A DNA stretch of 64,000 bases from Alterinioella nitratireducens (GCF_013155465.1 NZ_JABJVX010000007.1:1-64000), one strand, 5' to 3'; shown: positions 7,719-17,193, numbered from the stretch's first letter. Numbers and translations are program-made. The notes: generated by a model not told the origin, from the sequence alone.

Positions 7719-8768
7719 ATGGGCGCGATCACACTGAACGCAATCGAGAAATGGTTTGGCGACGTGCAGGTCATCAAGGGCGTCGACCTTGAGATCGAGA
7801 AGGGGGAGTTCATCATCTTCGTCGGCCCGTCGGGCTGTGGCAAGTCCACCCTTTTGCGGATGATCGCGGGGCTGGAGGAAATCAGCCGCGGCAGCCTGGT
7901 CATCGACACCCGCGAGGTCACCGCCGAACCGCCCGCCAAGCGCGGCCTGGCGATGGTGTTCCAGTCCTACGCGCTCTACCCGCATATGTCAGTGCGGGAC
8001 AATATGGGCTTTTCGCTGCTGACGGCGGGCGCACCCAAACCCGAGATCAGGGAAAAGGTCGATGCGGCGGCGCAGGCGCTGCGGCTAGAGGAGTATCTGG
8101 ATCGTCGCCCCAAGGACCTGTCCGGCGGGCAACGCCAGCGGGTCGCGATCGGGCGGTCGATCGTGCGCGACCCCACCGCGTTCCTGTTCGACGAGCCGCT
8201 GTCGAACCTCGATGCCGCCCTGCGCGTCGAGATGCGCCACGAGATCGCCAAGCTGCACGAGCAACTGACCGCGACGATGATCTATGTCACCCATGACCAG
8301 GTCGAGGCGATGACGCTGGCCGACCGCATCGTGGTGCTGAACGCAGGCCGGATCGAGCAGGTCGGCACACCAAGGCAGCTCTACGAACATCCCGCCAACC
8401 TCTTCGTGGCGCAATTTATCGGCAGCCCCAAGATGAACGTGTTGCCCTGCACCGTGTCGGACGGCCAATTCAGCCTTCAGGGCGGGCGCGGCGGGGCGGC
8501 ACCGGGCGCGGACGGCGCGGTGCATCTGGGGATCCGGCCCGAGGTGATCAGCATTGTCGAACCGGGCGACGGGCAGCTTGACGGGCGTATCGACCTGGTC
8601 GAGTACCTGGGCGCGGATACCTACCTGATCGTCGATTGCGGCGCGGTGGGATCGCTGATCGTGCGCGCCAGCGGCGAGAGCGAGGCCAGGGTCGGCGACC
8701 GATTGGGGCTGGAATTCGCGCCTGACAAGCTGCATTTCTTCGACACTGACGGGGTGGCGCTGGCCTGA
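7719..8768 (+). CDS. ABC sugar transporter ATP-binding protein (MalK/UgpC type)
   Basis: The 349-residue ATPase has Walker [10 protein letters not shown] at residues 36-44, the ABC signature [14 protein letters not shown] near 134, Walker [16 protein letters not shown], and the switch His in [11 protein letters not shown]-terminal TOBE/MalK-type regulatory domain (about 235-349, with GIRPEV) is present. It energises the two permeases encoded upstream. It starts three bases after the hydrolase stop and belongs to the same operon. Confidence 0.95.
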   Translation: MGAITLNAIEKWFGDVQVIKGVDLEIEKGEFIIFVGPSGCGKSTLLRMIAGLEEISRGSLVIDTREVTAEPPAKRGLAMVFQSYALYPHMSVRDNMGFSLLTAGAPKPEIREKVDAAAQALRLEEYLDRRPKDLSGGQRQRVAIGRSIVRDPTAFLFDEPLSNLDAALRVEMRHEIAKLHEQLTATMIYVTHDQVEAMTLADRIVVLNAGRIEQVGTPRQLYEHPANLFVAQFIGSPKMNVLPCTVSDGQFSLQGGRGGAAPGADGAVHLGIRPEVISIVEPGDGQLDGRIDLVEYLGADTYLIVDCGAVGSLIVRASGESEARVGDRLGLEFAPDKLHFFDTDGVALA

Positions 8769-8792
8769 ACCCGGTGCAAACAGGGGATTGAT

Positions 8793-9482
8793 ATGAAACG
8801 CTCGCACGTCAACCGTATCCTGACCGAGGCGGAGGGGATGATCCGAAGCCACGGCTTTGCCCTGCCGCCTTTCGCAGCCTGGACGCCGGAGGAGATGATC
8901 GCCAACAAGACCGCCGCGCGCGCCCTGATCGAGGCGCGCTGCGGATGGGACGTGACCGATTACGGCGGCGGCGATTTCGACGCTTTGGGCCTGGCCCTCT
9001 TCACCCTGCGCAATGGCCGACTGGCCGACCTGCAACGCGGCGGCGGCATGTGTTACGCGGAAAAGCTGCTGATCTCGAAACAGGACCAGGTCGCGCCGAT
9101 GCACACGCATGTGATCAAGGCCGAGGACATCATCAACCGCGGCGGCGCGACCCTGATCGTGGAGCTTTACGGGTCCGACGATGACGGAAACTATGCCGAG
9201 GATCGCGGCGGCACCGTGCTGCGCGACGGCATCGCCTATGACTTCGCCCCCGGCGAACGACTTGCCTTCGCGCCGGGCGAAAGCGTCACCCTCATGCCGG
9301 GCGACTGGCACGCCTTCTGGGGCGAGGGCGGCGACGTGCTGATCGGAGAGGTCTCGACCGTCAATGACGACGAGACCGACAATATCTTTCGCGATCCGGT
9401 GGGCCGGTTTTCCACCATCGAGGAGGATGAGGCCCCCATCCACCTGCTGGTCAGCGATTACGCGACATGGCTGACAGCATGA
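8793..9482 (+). CDS. D-lyxose/D-mannose ketol-isomerase
   Basis: This 229-residue cupin-type sugar isomerase has metal-binding residues visible at His104, His106 and Glu111 (MHTHVIKAEDI) and His173 (GDWHAFW). The length is normal for D-lyxose ketol-isomerase (EC 5.3.1.15). Members of this family also interconvert D-mannose and D-fructose. In this operon the likely task is to convert mannose released from mannosylglycerate into fructose. Free lyxose use is the main alternative. Confidence 0.85.
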   Translation: MKRSHVNRILTEAEGMIRSHGFALPPFAAWTPEEMIANKTAARALIEARCGWDVTDYGGGDFDALGLALFTLRNGRLADLQRGGGMCYAEKLLISKQDQVAPMHTHVIKAEDIINRGGATLIVELYGSDDDGNYAEDRGGTVLRDGIAYDFAPGERLAFAPGESVTLMPGDWHAFWGEGGDVLIGEVSTVNDDETDNIFRDPVGRFSTIEEDEAPIHLLVSDYATWLTA

Positions 9483-9543
9483 TGAATGACGCCGGGGCGG
9501 TGGGTCTGACGGCAACCGGAACCCGCAGAACGGGAACGCCGTG

Positions 9544-10839
9544 ATGACCGACCCGGCCCTGGACCCGCGCGCGTTCCTGACCGGGCTGTTCCGCTCTGCC
9601 GTGGATGCCGCAGACCCGATGCAGGTCGTCGCCGCGCAGTTGCCGCCGCGCCCGTCGGGTCGCCTTCTGGTGATCGGGGCGGGCAAGGCCAGCGCGCGCA
9701 TGGCCGAGGCGGTCGAGGCTGAATACGGACCCTGCGAGGGCCTCGTCCTGGTGCGCTACGGCTATGCGCGGCCCTGCGAGGGGATCGAGATCGTCGAGGC
9801 CGCGCATCCGGTGCCGGACGCTGCGGGGGAGGCCGCGACCGCGCGGCTGCTGGATCTGGTGAGGGGGCTCACGGCAGATGACCTGGTGATTGCGCTGATT
9901 TCCGGCGGCGGCTCATCGCTGCTCTGCGCGCCGGTCGAGGGGCTGACGCTGGCCGACAAGCAGGATCTCAACACCGCGCTGCTGGCCTCGGGCGCGCCCA
10001 TCTCGGCGATGAACCGGCTGCGAAAGGCCGCCTCCCGCGTCAAGGGCGGGCGTCTCGCGGCGGCCTGTGCCCCGGCGCGGGTGCTGAGCCTCATCATTTC
10101 CGACGTTCCGGGCGACGCGCCCTCCGAGATCGCGTCCGGCCCCACGGTCGGCGACCCGGATGCGGACGGGCCGGGTGTGGCCGAGATACTCGGCCGTCAC
10201 CGCATCGACGTGCCGACCCATCTGCGGCGCGCGCTGCTGGAGGGTGCCGCACCGCTCAAAGCCTCGGATCCCCGGCTTGCCCATGCCGATGCACAGGTGA
10301 TCGCGGCCCCGCGCCAGTCTCTGGACGCGGCCGCGGGCCTGGCCCGCGCCGCCGGAGTCACAGTGCGCCAGCTAGGCGACGCGCTTGAGGGGGAAGCCCG
10401 CGATCTGGCCACGGCACAGGCCGCCGAGGCAATCGACATCGCCGCCGCTCTGGCGCCCGGGGATGCGCCCGTGCTGCTCCTCTCGGGGGGGGAATGCACC
10501 GTGACGCGGCGCGGCGACGGGGTCGGCGGGCCCAATGCCGAGTTCGCGCTGGCGGCCATTATCGCGCTGGCTGGCCACCCGCGCATTCACCTGATCGCTT
10601 GCGATACCGACGGCGTTGACGGCGCGGCCGAGGTCGCGGGGGCCTATGCGGGCCCCGAGACGCTCACCCACGCTGCTGCGGTTGGATGCGACCCGGGCCT
10701 TGCGCTCGATACCAACGATGCCCACGCGTTTTTTGCAGCGACCGGCGGTCAGATCGTCACCGGCCCGACGCTGACCAATGTCAACGATTTCCGCGCCGTG
10801 CTGATCCTGCCGCCCGAAATGGCGACAGGGGCCGGGTGA
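9544..10839 (+). CDS. ttuD: D-glycerate 2-kinase (GK-II / TtuD, MOFRL family)
   Basis: The 431-residue protein matches the glycerate kinase type II/MOFRL family: an N-terminal nucleotide-binding fold with VIGAGKASARMAEA near 40, ISGGGSSLLCAPVEGL near 120, MNRLRKAASRVKGGRLA near 155, and the C-terminal MOFRL segment with LSGGECTVT and DTDGVDG. It phosphorylates D-glycerate to 2-phosphoglycerate. It ends the sugar operon, where it would consume the glycerate freed by the GH63 enzyme. A GTG at 9541 directly before the ATG is an alternative start. Confidence 0.88.
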   Translation: MTDPALDPRAFLTGLFRSAVDAADPMQVVAAQLPPRPSGRLLVIGAGKASARMAEAVEAEYGPCEGLVLVRYGYARPCEGIEIVEAAHPVPDAAGEAATARLLDLVRGLTADDLVIALISGGGSSLLCAPVEGLTLADKQDLNTALLASGAPISAMNRLRKAASRVKGGRLAAACAPARVLSLIISDVPGDAPSEIASGPTVGDPDADGPGVAEILGRHRIDVPTHLRRALLEGAAPLKASDPRLAHADAQVIAAPRQSLDAAAGLARAAGVTVRQLGDALEGEARDLATAQAAEAIDIAAALAPGDAPVLLLSGGECTVTRRGDGVGGPNAEFALAAIIALAGHPRIHLIACDTDGVDGAAEVAGAYAGPETLTHAAAVGCDPGLALDTNDAHAFFAATGGQIVTGPTLTNVNDFRAVLILPPEMATGAG

Positions 10840-10888
10840 TCAGCGAACGCCGCATGCGCGATGGCCCGCCCGCCCGTTCAAGTCGCCC

Positions 10889-11542
10889 CTAGCTGGCGGC
10901 AGTGACGCCGTTCGACGCAGGATAGAGCCACGCGGTTGAACCGATCTCGACCTCTTCATAGAGGTCGATGATATGCGCCATCACCATCCGCACGCAGCCG
11001 GAACTGGCGCGGCTGCCGATGGACCAGGGCTGCGGCGTGCCGTGAATGCGCAGATAGGTGTCGCGGTTGCCGACATAGAGATAGAGCGCGCGCGAGCCCA
11101 ACGGGTTGGTCGGGCCACCGGGAACGCCATCGGCATATTGCTCATACTCTTCCGGGTTGCGGCGGATCATGTTGGCGGTCGGCGTCCAGGAGGGCCAGCG
11201 CGCCTTGCGCGCGATGGTGTAGGTGCCGGGCTCATAGAGGTCACCGCGCCCGATGGCGACGCCATAGCGCATCGCGGTGCCGCCCTCGCGGATATGGTAG
11301 AGGTAGCGCGCCACTGCATCGACATGAATATCGCCCGGTGTCAGACCCGGATTGGCCTCGACCAGCCGGGGCAGGAACCGCTCGTGAATGCCCCAGGGGT
11401 TCGACGTCGCAGGGTCATAGCCAAGGGGCGTCACCTGTGCGTCCCAGGCATCCCAATTGGACGGCTGAGCAAAGGCGGGCATGGCGATGGGTGCCGAAAA
11501 CATCGCGGCACTGGTCATGATGAAATGGCGTCTCTTAAGCAT
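10889..11542 (-). CDS. L,D-transpeptidase (YkuD), exported
   Basis: This 217-residue protein has an N-terminal signal with a twin-arginine-like start (LKRRHFIMTSAAMF) and a cleavage site near PAFAQ. The YkuD catalytic signature is complete: HGTPQPW followed by GSRASSGCVRM, with the nucleophile Cys at about 183. Such enzymes make 3-3 peptidoglycan cross-links or anchor proteins in the periplasm. I start at the ATG at 11542, which has GGAG 8 bases upstream, rather than at an ATG six codons earlier. It converges with the glycerate kinase gene and is unrelated to it in function. Confidence 0.88.
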   Translation of the reverse strand: MLKRRHFIMTSAAMFSAPIAMPAFAQPSNWDAWDAQVTPLGYDPATSNPWGIHERFLPRLVEANPGLTPGDIHVDAVARYLYHIREGGTAMRYGVAIGRGDLYEPGTYTIARKARWPSWTPTANMIRRNPEEYEQYADGVPGGPTNPLGSRALYLYVGNRDTYLRIHGTPQPWSIGSRASSGCVRMVMAHIIDLYEEVEIGSTAWLYPASNGVTAAS

Positions 11543-11648
11543 TAGTGATTCTCCAGTCACATCGGAAATGGCGGCGTTCAGGATAGCACATACATGGGCA
11601 ACGGCACGACCGCCCGAAAGGTTGGGTCACAAAGCCGTGTGAATCCGC

Positions 11649-12470
11649 CTATGCGGCAGGATGTCGCCCGCCGCTGGCGCGCGTGATTTCGTCCGCCGCA
11701 GCCCTGACCACCTTGCCGATAGCGCCGGTTCTGTCGCCGGTGAAGCGGTCCGAGGGCCCCGAGACCGAGACGCCCGCGCAGGGCTGCCCGGACTGGTCGT
11801 AGATCGCGGCCCCGATACAGGACATGCCGTCATAGCGTTCGGCGTGATCATAGGACCAGCCGCGCACGCGGGTCTGGCCAAGGTCGGCTTCCAGCGCGGC
11901 GCGGTCGGACAGCGTGTGATCGGTATGACGTGGCAGGTCTTCATCGCGGAAGAACCGTTGCAGCCGATCCTCGGGCCAGGCCGCCAGGATCGCCTTGCCG
12001 GTGCCCGAGGCGTGCATCTTGGCGCGGCTACCGGGCGGAAAGAAGGCGCGGATCGGGTTTTCCGTCTCGACCTGGCCGACAAAGACCACATGCGCGCCGT
12101 CCGGCACAGCCAGGTTCGCGGTCTCGCCGGTCTCGCGCATCAGGCGGCGCAGCACGGGCTGGCCGACCTCGATCACGCTGTTGCGTTTCAGGTAGGTCGC
12201 CCCGGCGCGATAGGCCCCGATGCCGATCATCCATTCCTGCCGTTCCTCGTCGAACCCGACGTAGCCGTGTTTCTGCAAGGTGGTCAGGATGCGGTGCGTG
12301 GTGGCGGTGGGAATATCCAGCGCCTGCGCCAGGTCGGTCAGGGACGAACGGTCGGTGCCCGCCACCGCCGTCAGCACGCTCAAGGCGCGGTCAAGCGCCT
12401 GCATGGTGCCCGCCGAGCTTTCCTTGAACTGCGATTTGGGGCGCCCGCGCGGGCGGCGCTGATTCTGCAT
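11649..12470 (-). CDS. bhcR: IclR-family regulator of the beta-hydroxyaspartate cycle
   Basis: The 273-residue protein has an IclR winged helix (about 22-90, with LTDLAQALDIPTATTHRILT) and an effector domain (about 95-265, with KMHASGTGKAILA). It is divergently transcribed from bhcABCD, the same arrangement as bhcR in Paracoccus denitrificans, where the regulator responds to glyoxylate. The symbol is assigned from family plus position. The shared 172-base upstream region holds paired repeats that are candidate binding sites. Confidence 0.88.
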   Translation of the reverse strand: MQNQRRPRGRPKSQFKESSAGTMQALDRALSVLTAVAGTDRSSLTDLAQALDIPTATTHRILTTLQKHGYVGFDEERQEWMIGIGAYRAGATYLKRNSVIEVGQPVLRRLMRETGETANLAVPDGAHVVFVGQVETENPIRAFFPPGSRAKMHASGTGKAILAAWPEDRLQRFFRDEDLPRHTDHTLSDRAALEADLGQTRVRGWSYDHAERYDGMSCIGAAIYDQSGQPCAGVSVSGPSDRFTGDRTGAIGKVVRAAADEITRASGGRHPAA

Positions 12471-12500
12471 GGTGGCGGCCTCCTGATCCGGCTTCGTAGT

Positions 12501-12590
12501 TTTTCCCTGACAAAATGAGAAATGGAAAAATATTCAAAACCAATGTCTTGCTATTTTCCTGCCATAAATGAAAAAACATTTCAAGAAAAT
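12501..12590. promoter_or_regulatory. bhcR-bhcA divergent control region with paired repeats
   Basis: An AT-rich segment contains two similar stretches, TTTTCCCTGACAAAATGAG from 12501 and TTTTCCTGCCATAAATGAA from 12554, spaced 53 bases apart (about five helical turns). The first is also part of an inverted pair, TTTTCC at 12501-12506 with GGAAAA at 12524-12529. These are the best candidates for BhcR binding. No unambiguous -35/-10 pair could be fixed. Confidence 0.5.
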
Positions 12591-12642
12591 TGCACGGGCC
12601 CGCCGGATCGCCGATATTGGCCCCAATCAGGAGGAAACCCCC

Positions 12643-13833
12643 ATGCCCAACCAGAACCCGCTCTTCATTCCCGGTCCGACCAATATCCCCGATCGCCTGC
12701 GCCACGCCATGAACGTGCAGACCCAGGACCACCGCGCGCCGGATTTCGTCAAGACCTTCGCGCCGGTGCTGGAGAAGACCAAGACCGTCTTCGCCACCCG
12801 TGATGGCCAGATCATCACCTTCCCCGCCTCGGGCACCGGCGGCTGGGAGGCCTGCATCACCAACACGCTGTCGCCCGGCGACACCGTGCTGGTCGCGCGC
12901 TATGGGATGTTCAGCCACCGCTGGATCGACATGTGCCAGCGGCATGGGCTGGACGTGCAGATCATCGAATGTCCCTGGGGCTCGGGCGCGCCCGCCGACA
13001 AGTTCGAAGAGGCGCTGAAGGCCGATACGGACCACAAGATCAAGGCCGTCCTCGTCACCCATAACGAGACCGCGACCGGCGTGAAATCCGACATTGCCGC
13101 TGTGCGCGGCGCGATGGATGCCGCCGGCCACCCCGCGATGCTCTTCGTCGATTGCGTCTCGTCGCTTGGCTCGATGGAGTTCCAGTTCGATAATTGGGGC
13201 GTCGATATCGCTGTTTCCGGCAGCCAGAAGGGCTTCATGCTGGCCACCGGCATGGCGATCCTCTGCGTCAGCCCCAAGGCGCTGGCCGCGATCGAGACCG
13301 CGACCCTGCCGCGCACTTTCTTCGACTTCCGCGACATGATGAAGGCCAATGCCTCGGGCGGCTTCCCCTACACGCCGCCGCTGAACCTGATCTATGGCAT
13401 GGCCGAGGCGCTGAAGATGCTGGAGGAGGAAGGGCTGGAGAACGTTTATGCCCGCCACCACCGCCTGGCCGAGGGCGTCCGCAAGGCCGTCGCTGCCTGG
13501 GGCCTGAGGCTGGTCGCGCAATCGCCGGACCTCTATTCCGATAGCGTCAGCGCCATCTATGTTCCGGAAGGTTTTGACAGCAACAAGCTGGTCGCGCGCG
13601 CCTTCGACGCCTATGGTGTGTCCTTCGGCATCGGGCTGGGCGAGATGAACGGCAAGGCGTTCCGCATCGGCCACCTTGGCAGCCTGACCGATGTCATGGT
13701 CCTGTCGGGCCTGGCCACCATTGAAATGGCCATGGCCGATCTGGACTATCCGATCGCCCTGGGCTCGGGCGTCGCGGCGGCGCAGGAATATTTCCGCACC
13801 ACCCGCGCCGACACCCTGAAAGCGGCAGCATAA
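12643..13833 (+). CDS. bhcA: L-aspartate:glyoxylate aminotransferase (BHA cycle)
   Basis: This 396-residue class-V aminotransferase of the serine-glyoxylate type has the PLP lysine at about 196 (SGSQKGFMLATG), and its length equals that of the Paracoccus BhcA as I recall it. It transfers the amino group of aspartate to glyoxylate, giving glycine and oxaloacetate. The ATG at 12643 follows a strong AGGAGG site (12629-12634); an upstream in-frame ATG at 12568 lies within the operator-like repeats and is rejected. It is the first gene of bhcABCD. Confidence 0.95.
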   Translation: MPNQNPLFIPGPTNIPDRLRHAMNVQTQDHRAPDFVKTFAPVLEKTKTVFATRDGQIITFPASGTGGWEACITNTLSPGDTVLVARYGMFSHRWIDMCQRHGLDVQIIECPWGSGAPADKFEEALKADTDHKIKAVLVTHNETATGVKSDIAAVRGAMDAAGHPAMLFVDCVSSLGSMEFQFDNWGVDIAVSGSQKGFMLATGMAILCVSPKALAAIETATLPRTFFDFRDMMKANASGGFPYTPPLNLIYGMAEALKMLEEEGLENVYARHHRLAEGVRKAVAAWGLRLVAQSPDLYSDSVSAIYVPEGFDSNKLVARAFDAYGVSFGIGLGEMNGKAFRIGHLGSLTDVMVLSGLATIEMAMADLDYPIALGSGVAAAQEYFRTTRADTLKAAA

Positions 13834-13845
13834 GGATCTACCTGG

Positions 13846-14799
13846 ATGTATATCCCCACCTATGAGGACATGCTGGAGGCGCATGAGCGCATCAAGCCGC
13901 ATATCCGGCAGACGCCGGTGCGCGAGTCCGACTATCTGAACCAGCTGACCGGCGCCAAGCTGTTCTTCAAATGCGAGAACTTCCAGGAGCCGGGGGCCTT
14001 CAAGGTTCGCGGCGCCTCGAACGCGGTGTTCGGGCTGGATGAGGAGCAGGCCAAACTGGGCGTCGCGACCCATTCCAGCGGCAACCATGCCTCGTGCCTG
14101 TCCTATGCCGCGATGAAGCGGGGCATCCCCTGCAATGTCGTCATGCCGAAGACCGCGCCGCAGGCCAAGAAGGACACCGTCGCGCGTTACGGCGGCAAGA
14201 TTACCGAATGCGAGCCCTCGACCACCAGCCGAGAGGAGACATTCGCCAAGGTGCAGGCCGAAACGGGGGGCGATTTCGTCCACCCCTATAACGATCCGCG
14301 CGTCATCGCGGGCCAGGGGACATGTGCCAGGGAACTGGTCGAACAGACCGGCGGCCTCGATATGGTCGTGGCCCCCATCGGCGGCGGCGGCATGATCTCG
14401 GGCACCTGCCTGACGCTTGCCACGCTGGCCCCCGAAACGCAGGTCATCGCGGCGGAACCCGAACAGGCCGACGACGCCTATCGCAGCTTCAAGGCGGGGC
14501 ATATCATCGCCGATGACGCGCCCAAGACGGTGGCCGACGGCCTGCTGGTGCCGCTCAAGGATCTGACCTGGCATTTCGTGTCAAACCATGTGACCGAGAT
14601 CTATACCGCCTCGGATGCCGAGATCATCGACGCCATGAAACTGATCTGGAAACATGTCCGCGTGGTGGCCGAGGCCAGCAGCGCCGTGCCGCTGGCGATC
14701 ATCCTCAAGAACAAGGATGCCTTTGCCGGCAAACGTGTGGGCGTGATCCTGACCGGCGGCAATGTGGATCTGGACAAACTGCCGTGGATGGCGGGCTGA
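13846..14799 (+). CDS. bhcB: beta-Hydroxyaspartate dehydratase (BHA cycle)
   Basis: The 317-residue protein is a fold-type II PLP enzyme of the threonine dehydratase/serine racemase family. The PLP lysine is Lys53 in EPGAFKVRGASNAV, and the glycine-rich phosphate loop GGGGM is near residue 182. In the cycle it dehydrates erythro-beta-hydroxyaspartate to iminosuccinate. A plain threonine or serine dehydratase is the alternative, but the position between bhcA and bhcC decides the call. It starts 12 bases after bhcA. Confidence 0.95.
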   Translation: MYIPTYEDMLEAHERIKPHIRQTPVRESDYLNQLTGAKLFFKCENFQEPGAFKVRGASNAVFGLDEEQAKLGVATHSSGNHASCLSYAAMKRGIPCNVVMPKTAPQAKKDTVARYGGKITECEPSTTSREETFAKVQAETGGDFVHPYNDPRVIAGQGTCARELVEQTGGLDMVVAPIGGGGMISGTCLTLATLAPETQVIAAEPEQADDAYRSFKAGHIIADDAPKTVADGLLVPLKDLTWHFVSNHVTEIYTASDAEIIDAMKLIWKHVRVVAEASSAVPLAIILKNKDAFAGKRVGVILTGGNVDLDKLPWMAG

Positions 14800-14863
14800 C
14801 CCCCGCCTGACAAGAATTTGCGAAGGGCGGGCTCCCCCCGCCGCCCCTGAAAGGAGCACCAAG

Positions 14864-16030
14864 ATGAACAAGCAAGCAAACCTCGACGATTTCGAAGTCG
14901 GCTACGACATCCCTGCCCATATCGGCATGGATGAGGCCGACATCCAGACGCCTGCCCTGATCCTCGACCTCGACGCGCTGGAGCGGAACATCAAGAAGAT
15001 GGGCGACTATGCCAAGGCACACGGCATGCGTCACCGCGCGCATGGCAAGATGCACAAATCCGTCGATGTGCTGAAACTGCAAATGGACCTGGGCGGGGCC
15101 ATCGGCGTCTGCTGCCAGAAGGTCAGCGAGGCCGAGGTTTTCGCCCGCGCGGGCATCCAGGAAATCCTTGTCTCCAACCAGGTCCGCGACCCTGCCAAGA
15201 TCGACCGCCTGGCGCAATTGCCCAGGATCAGCGGCGGCGAGATCATCGTCTGCGTCGATGACGTGGCCAATGTCTCCGACCTGTCGCAGGCGGCGGGCAA
15301 GCACGGCACCAACCTCGGCGTCTTTATCGAGATCGACTGCGGCGCGGGCCGTTGTGGCGTGACCACCACCGAGGCAGTCGTGGAAATCGCCAAGGCCGTG
15401 CAAGGCGCCGAGAACCTGACCTATCGCGGCATCCAGGCCTATCAGGGCGCGATGCAGCACATGGACAGTTTCGAGGATCGCCAGGCCAAGCTGGACGCCG
15501 CCATCGCGCAGGTGAAAGACGCGGTGGACGCGCTGAAAGCCGAAGGGATCGAGACCGACCTGGTGTCTGGCGGCGGCACCGGCTCCTACTATTTCGAGAG
15601 CAATTCGGGCGTTTATAACGAGCTTCAGTGCGGCTCCTACGCCTTCATGGATGCCGATTACGGCCGTATCCTGGACGCCGATGGAAACCGCATCGACGCG
15701 GGCGAATGGGAAAACGCCTTCTTCATCCTGACCAGCGTGATGAGCCACGCGAAGGCCGACAAGGCCATCGTCGATGCGGGCCTCAAGGCGCAATCCGTCG
15801 ATAGCGGCCTGCCGGTGATCTACGGGCGTGACGACGTGGAATACGTCAAATGCTCGGATGAACACGGCGTCGTCGCTGACTCCAAGGGCGTGCTCAAGGT
15901 CAATGACAAGCTCAAGCTGATCCCCGGCCATTGCGACCCCACCGCCAATGTCCATGACTGGTATGTCGGTGTGCGGAACGGCAAGGTGGAAACACTCTGG
16001 CCCGTCTCGGCACGCGGCAAGGCCTATTGA
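14864..16030 (+). CDS. bhcC: beta-Hydroxyaspartate aldolase (BHA cycle)
   Basis: This 388-residue enzyme belongs to the alanine-racemase-fold D-threonine aldolase/DSD1 family. The probable PLP lysine is Lys62 in HRAHGKMHKS, and the C-terminal metal-binding part (GHCDPTANVHDWYVG) is intact. It condenses glyoxylate with glycine to beta-hydroxyaspartate, the carbon-joining step of the cycle. The ATG at 14864 is preceded by AAAGGAG; an in-frame start about 100 bases upstream overlaps the bhcB end and lacks such a site. Confidence 0.95.
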   Translation: MNKQANLDDFEVGYDIPAHIGMDEADIQTPALILDLDALERNIKKMGDYAKAHGMRHRAHGKMHKSVDVLKLQMDLGGAIGVCCQKVSEAEVFARAGIQEILVSNQVRDPAKIDRLAQLPRISGGEIIVCVDDVANVSDLSQAAGKHGTNLGVFIEIDCGAGRCGVTTTEAVVEIAKAVQGAENLTYRGIQAYQGAMQHMDSFEDRQAKLDAAIAQVKDAVDALKAEGIETDLVSGGGTGSYYFESNSGVYNELQCGSYAFMDADYGRILDADGNRIDAGEWENAFFILTSVMSHAKADKAIVDAGLKAQSVDSGLPVIYGRDDVEYVKCSDEHGVVADSKGVLKVNDKLKLIPGHCDPTANVHDWYVGVRNGKVETLWPVSARGKAY

Positions 16031-16074
16031 TCATTGGCGGCGCGCGGGAAATTGCGCGCGCCACACACGACATC

Positions 16075-16102
16075 GGGTGCGTGCCTCGCGCGCACCCTTT
16101 TT
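16075..16102 (+). terminator. Terminator-like hairpin between bhcC and bhcD
   Basis: The arms GGGTGCG (16075-16081) and CGCACCC (16091-16097) are followed by five T residues. A second hairpin (GGCGCGCG with CGCGCGCC, 16039-16062) lies just upstream. The pair could attenuate transcription into bhcD or protect the bhcABC message. Confidence 0.6.
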
Positions 16103-16119
16103 CATGAAGGATTGCAGAC

Positions 16120-17085
16120 ATGATCATCGTTCCCGAACGTGAAATCCCCGCCCTGCTGACGCGCGAAGCCTCCTACAAGGCGGTGTCGGATGTCTTCGCC
16201 GCCATGGCCTCGGGCGATGCCTACAACTTCCCCGTGGTGCGCGAGGCCATCGGCCATGAGGATGCGCTCTACGGCTTCAAGGGCGGTTTCGACCGCGTGG
16301 GCAGCACGCTTGGCCTCAAGGCGGGCGGCTACTGGCCGGGCAACCTGGAGAAACACGGCGTCATCAACCACCAGTCCACCGTGTTCCTGTTCGACCCCGA
16401 TACCGGCATGGTCCGCGCCATGGTCGGCGGCAATTTCTCGACCGCGCTGCGCACCGCCGCCGCCTCCTCGGTCTCGATCAACCACCTGGCGCGCAAGGAC
16501 GCGAAGGTCATGGGCATGGTCGGCGCGGGTCATCAGGCGAAGTTCCAGTTGCGCGCGGCGCTGGAGCAGCGCGGTTTCGAAAAGGTGATCGGCTGGAACT
16601 ACCACCCCGAGATGCTGTCGAACCTGGAGGAGGTCGCGTCCGAGGCGGGGTTGCCTTTCGAGGCGGTGGAGCTTGAGGGGTTGCAGGAGGCCGACGTGAT
16701 CATCTCGATCACCTCCAGCTTCGATCCGATCCTGTTGGAAAATCACGTCAGCCCCGGCACGCATATCGCCTGCATGGGCACCGATACGAAGGGCAAGCAG
16801 GAGGCCAGCGCCGAGCTGGTCGCCAAGGCGACGCTCTTCACCGACGAGGTGGCGCAATCCGTCTCCATCGGCGAATGCCAGCACGCGATTGCCAAGGGGC
16901 TGATCAAGGAGGGCGACATTTCCCAGATCGGCGCGGTGATCAACGGCGCCCATCCGGGGCGGTCCTCGGACGACGAGATCACCCTATTCGACGGCACCGG
17001 CGTCGGCCTTCAGGATCTCGCGGTCTCCGCCGCGCTGGTCGATCTGGCCATCGAGAAGGGCGTCGCCATCGAGGTCGATCTCTGA
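16120..17085 (+). CDS. bhcD: Iminosuccinate reductase (BHA cycle)
   Basis: The 321-residue protein is an ornithine cyclodeaminase/mu-crystallin family oxidoreductase with a Rossmann motif MGMVGAGHQAKFQLRA near residue 128. In the BHA cycle it reduces iminosuccinate to L-aspartate with NADH, which regenerates the amino donor for BhcA. Its place as last gene of bhcABCD is the same as in Paracoccus. A GAAGGA site precedes the ATG. A terminator-like hairpin separates it from bhcC. Confidence 0.95.
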   Translation: MIIVPEREIPALLTREASYKAVSDVFAAMASGDAYNFPVVREAIGHEDALYGFKGGFDRVGSTLGLKAGGYWPGNLEKHGVINHQSTVFLFDPDTGMVRAMVGGNFSTALRTAAASSVSINHLARKDAKVMGMVGAGHQAKFQLRAALEQRGFEKVIGWNYHPEMLSNLEEVASEAGLPFEAVELEGLQEADVIISITSSFDPILLENHVSPGTHIACMGTDTKGKQEASAELVAKATLFTDEVAQSVSIGECQHAIAKGLIKEGDISQIGAVINGAHPGRSSDDEITLFDGTGVGLQDLAVSAALVDLAIEKGVAIEVDL

Positions 17086-17193
17086 ACATCTCCGGCAGGT
17101 CGGTCCCGCAGTCCGGCCTGTCGGTTTTCCCAAGCGGATCGCGCGCGAATCCGCTATCCCGGCGCTGACACCTCTCCGGGAAAGCGCAGGCCC

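Noticed and set aside
17086-17193. Glycine riboswitch before sdaA
   Set aside because: The 108-base gap is too short for a tandem glycine aptamer and shows only a small 7-bp hairpin.
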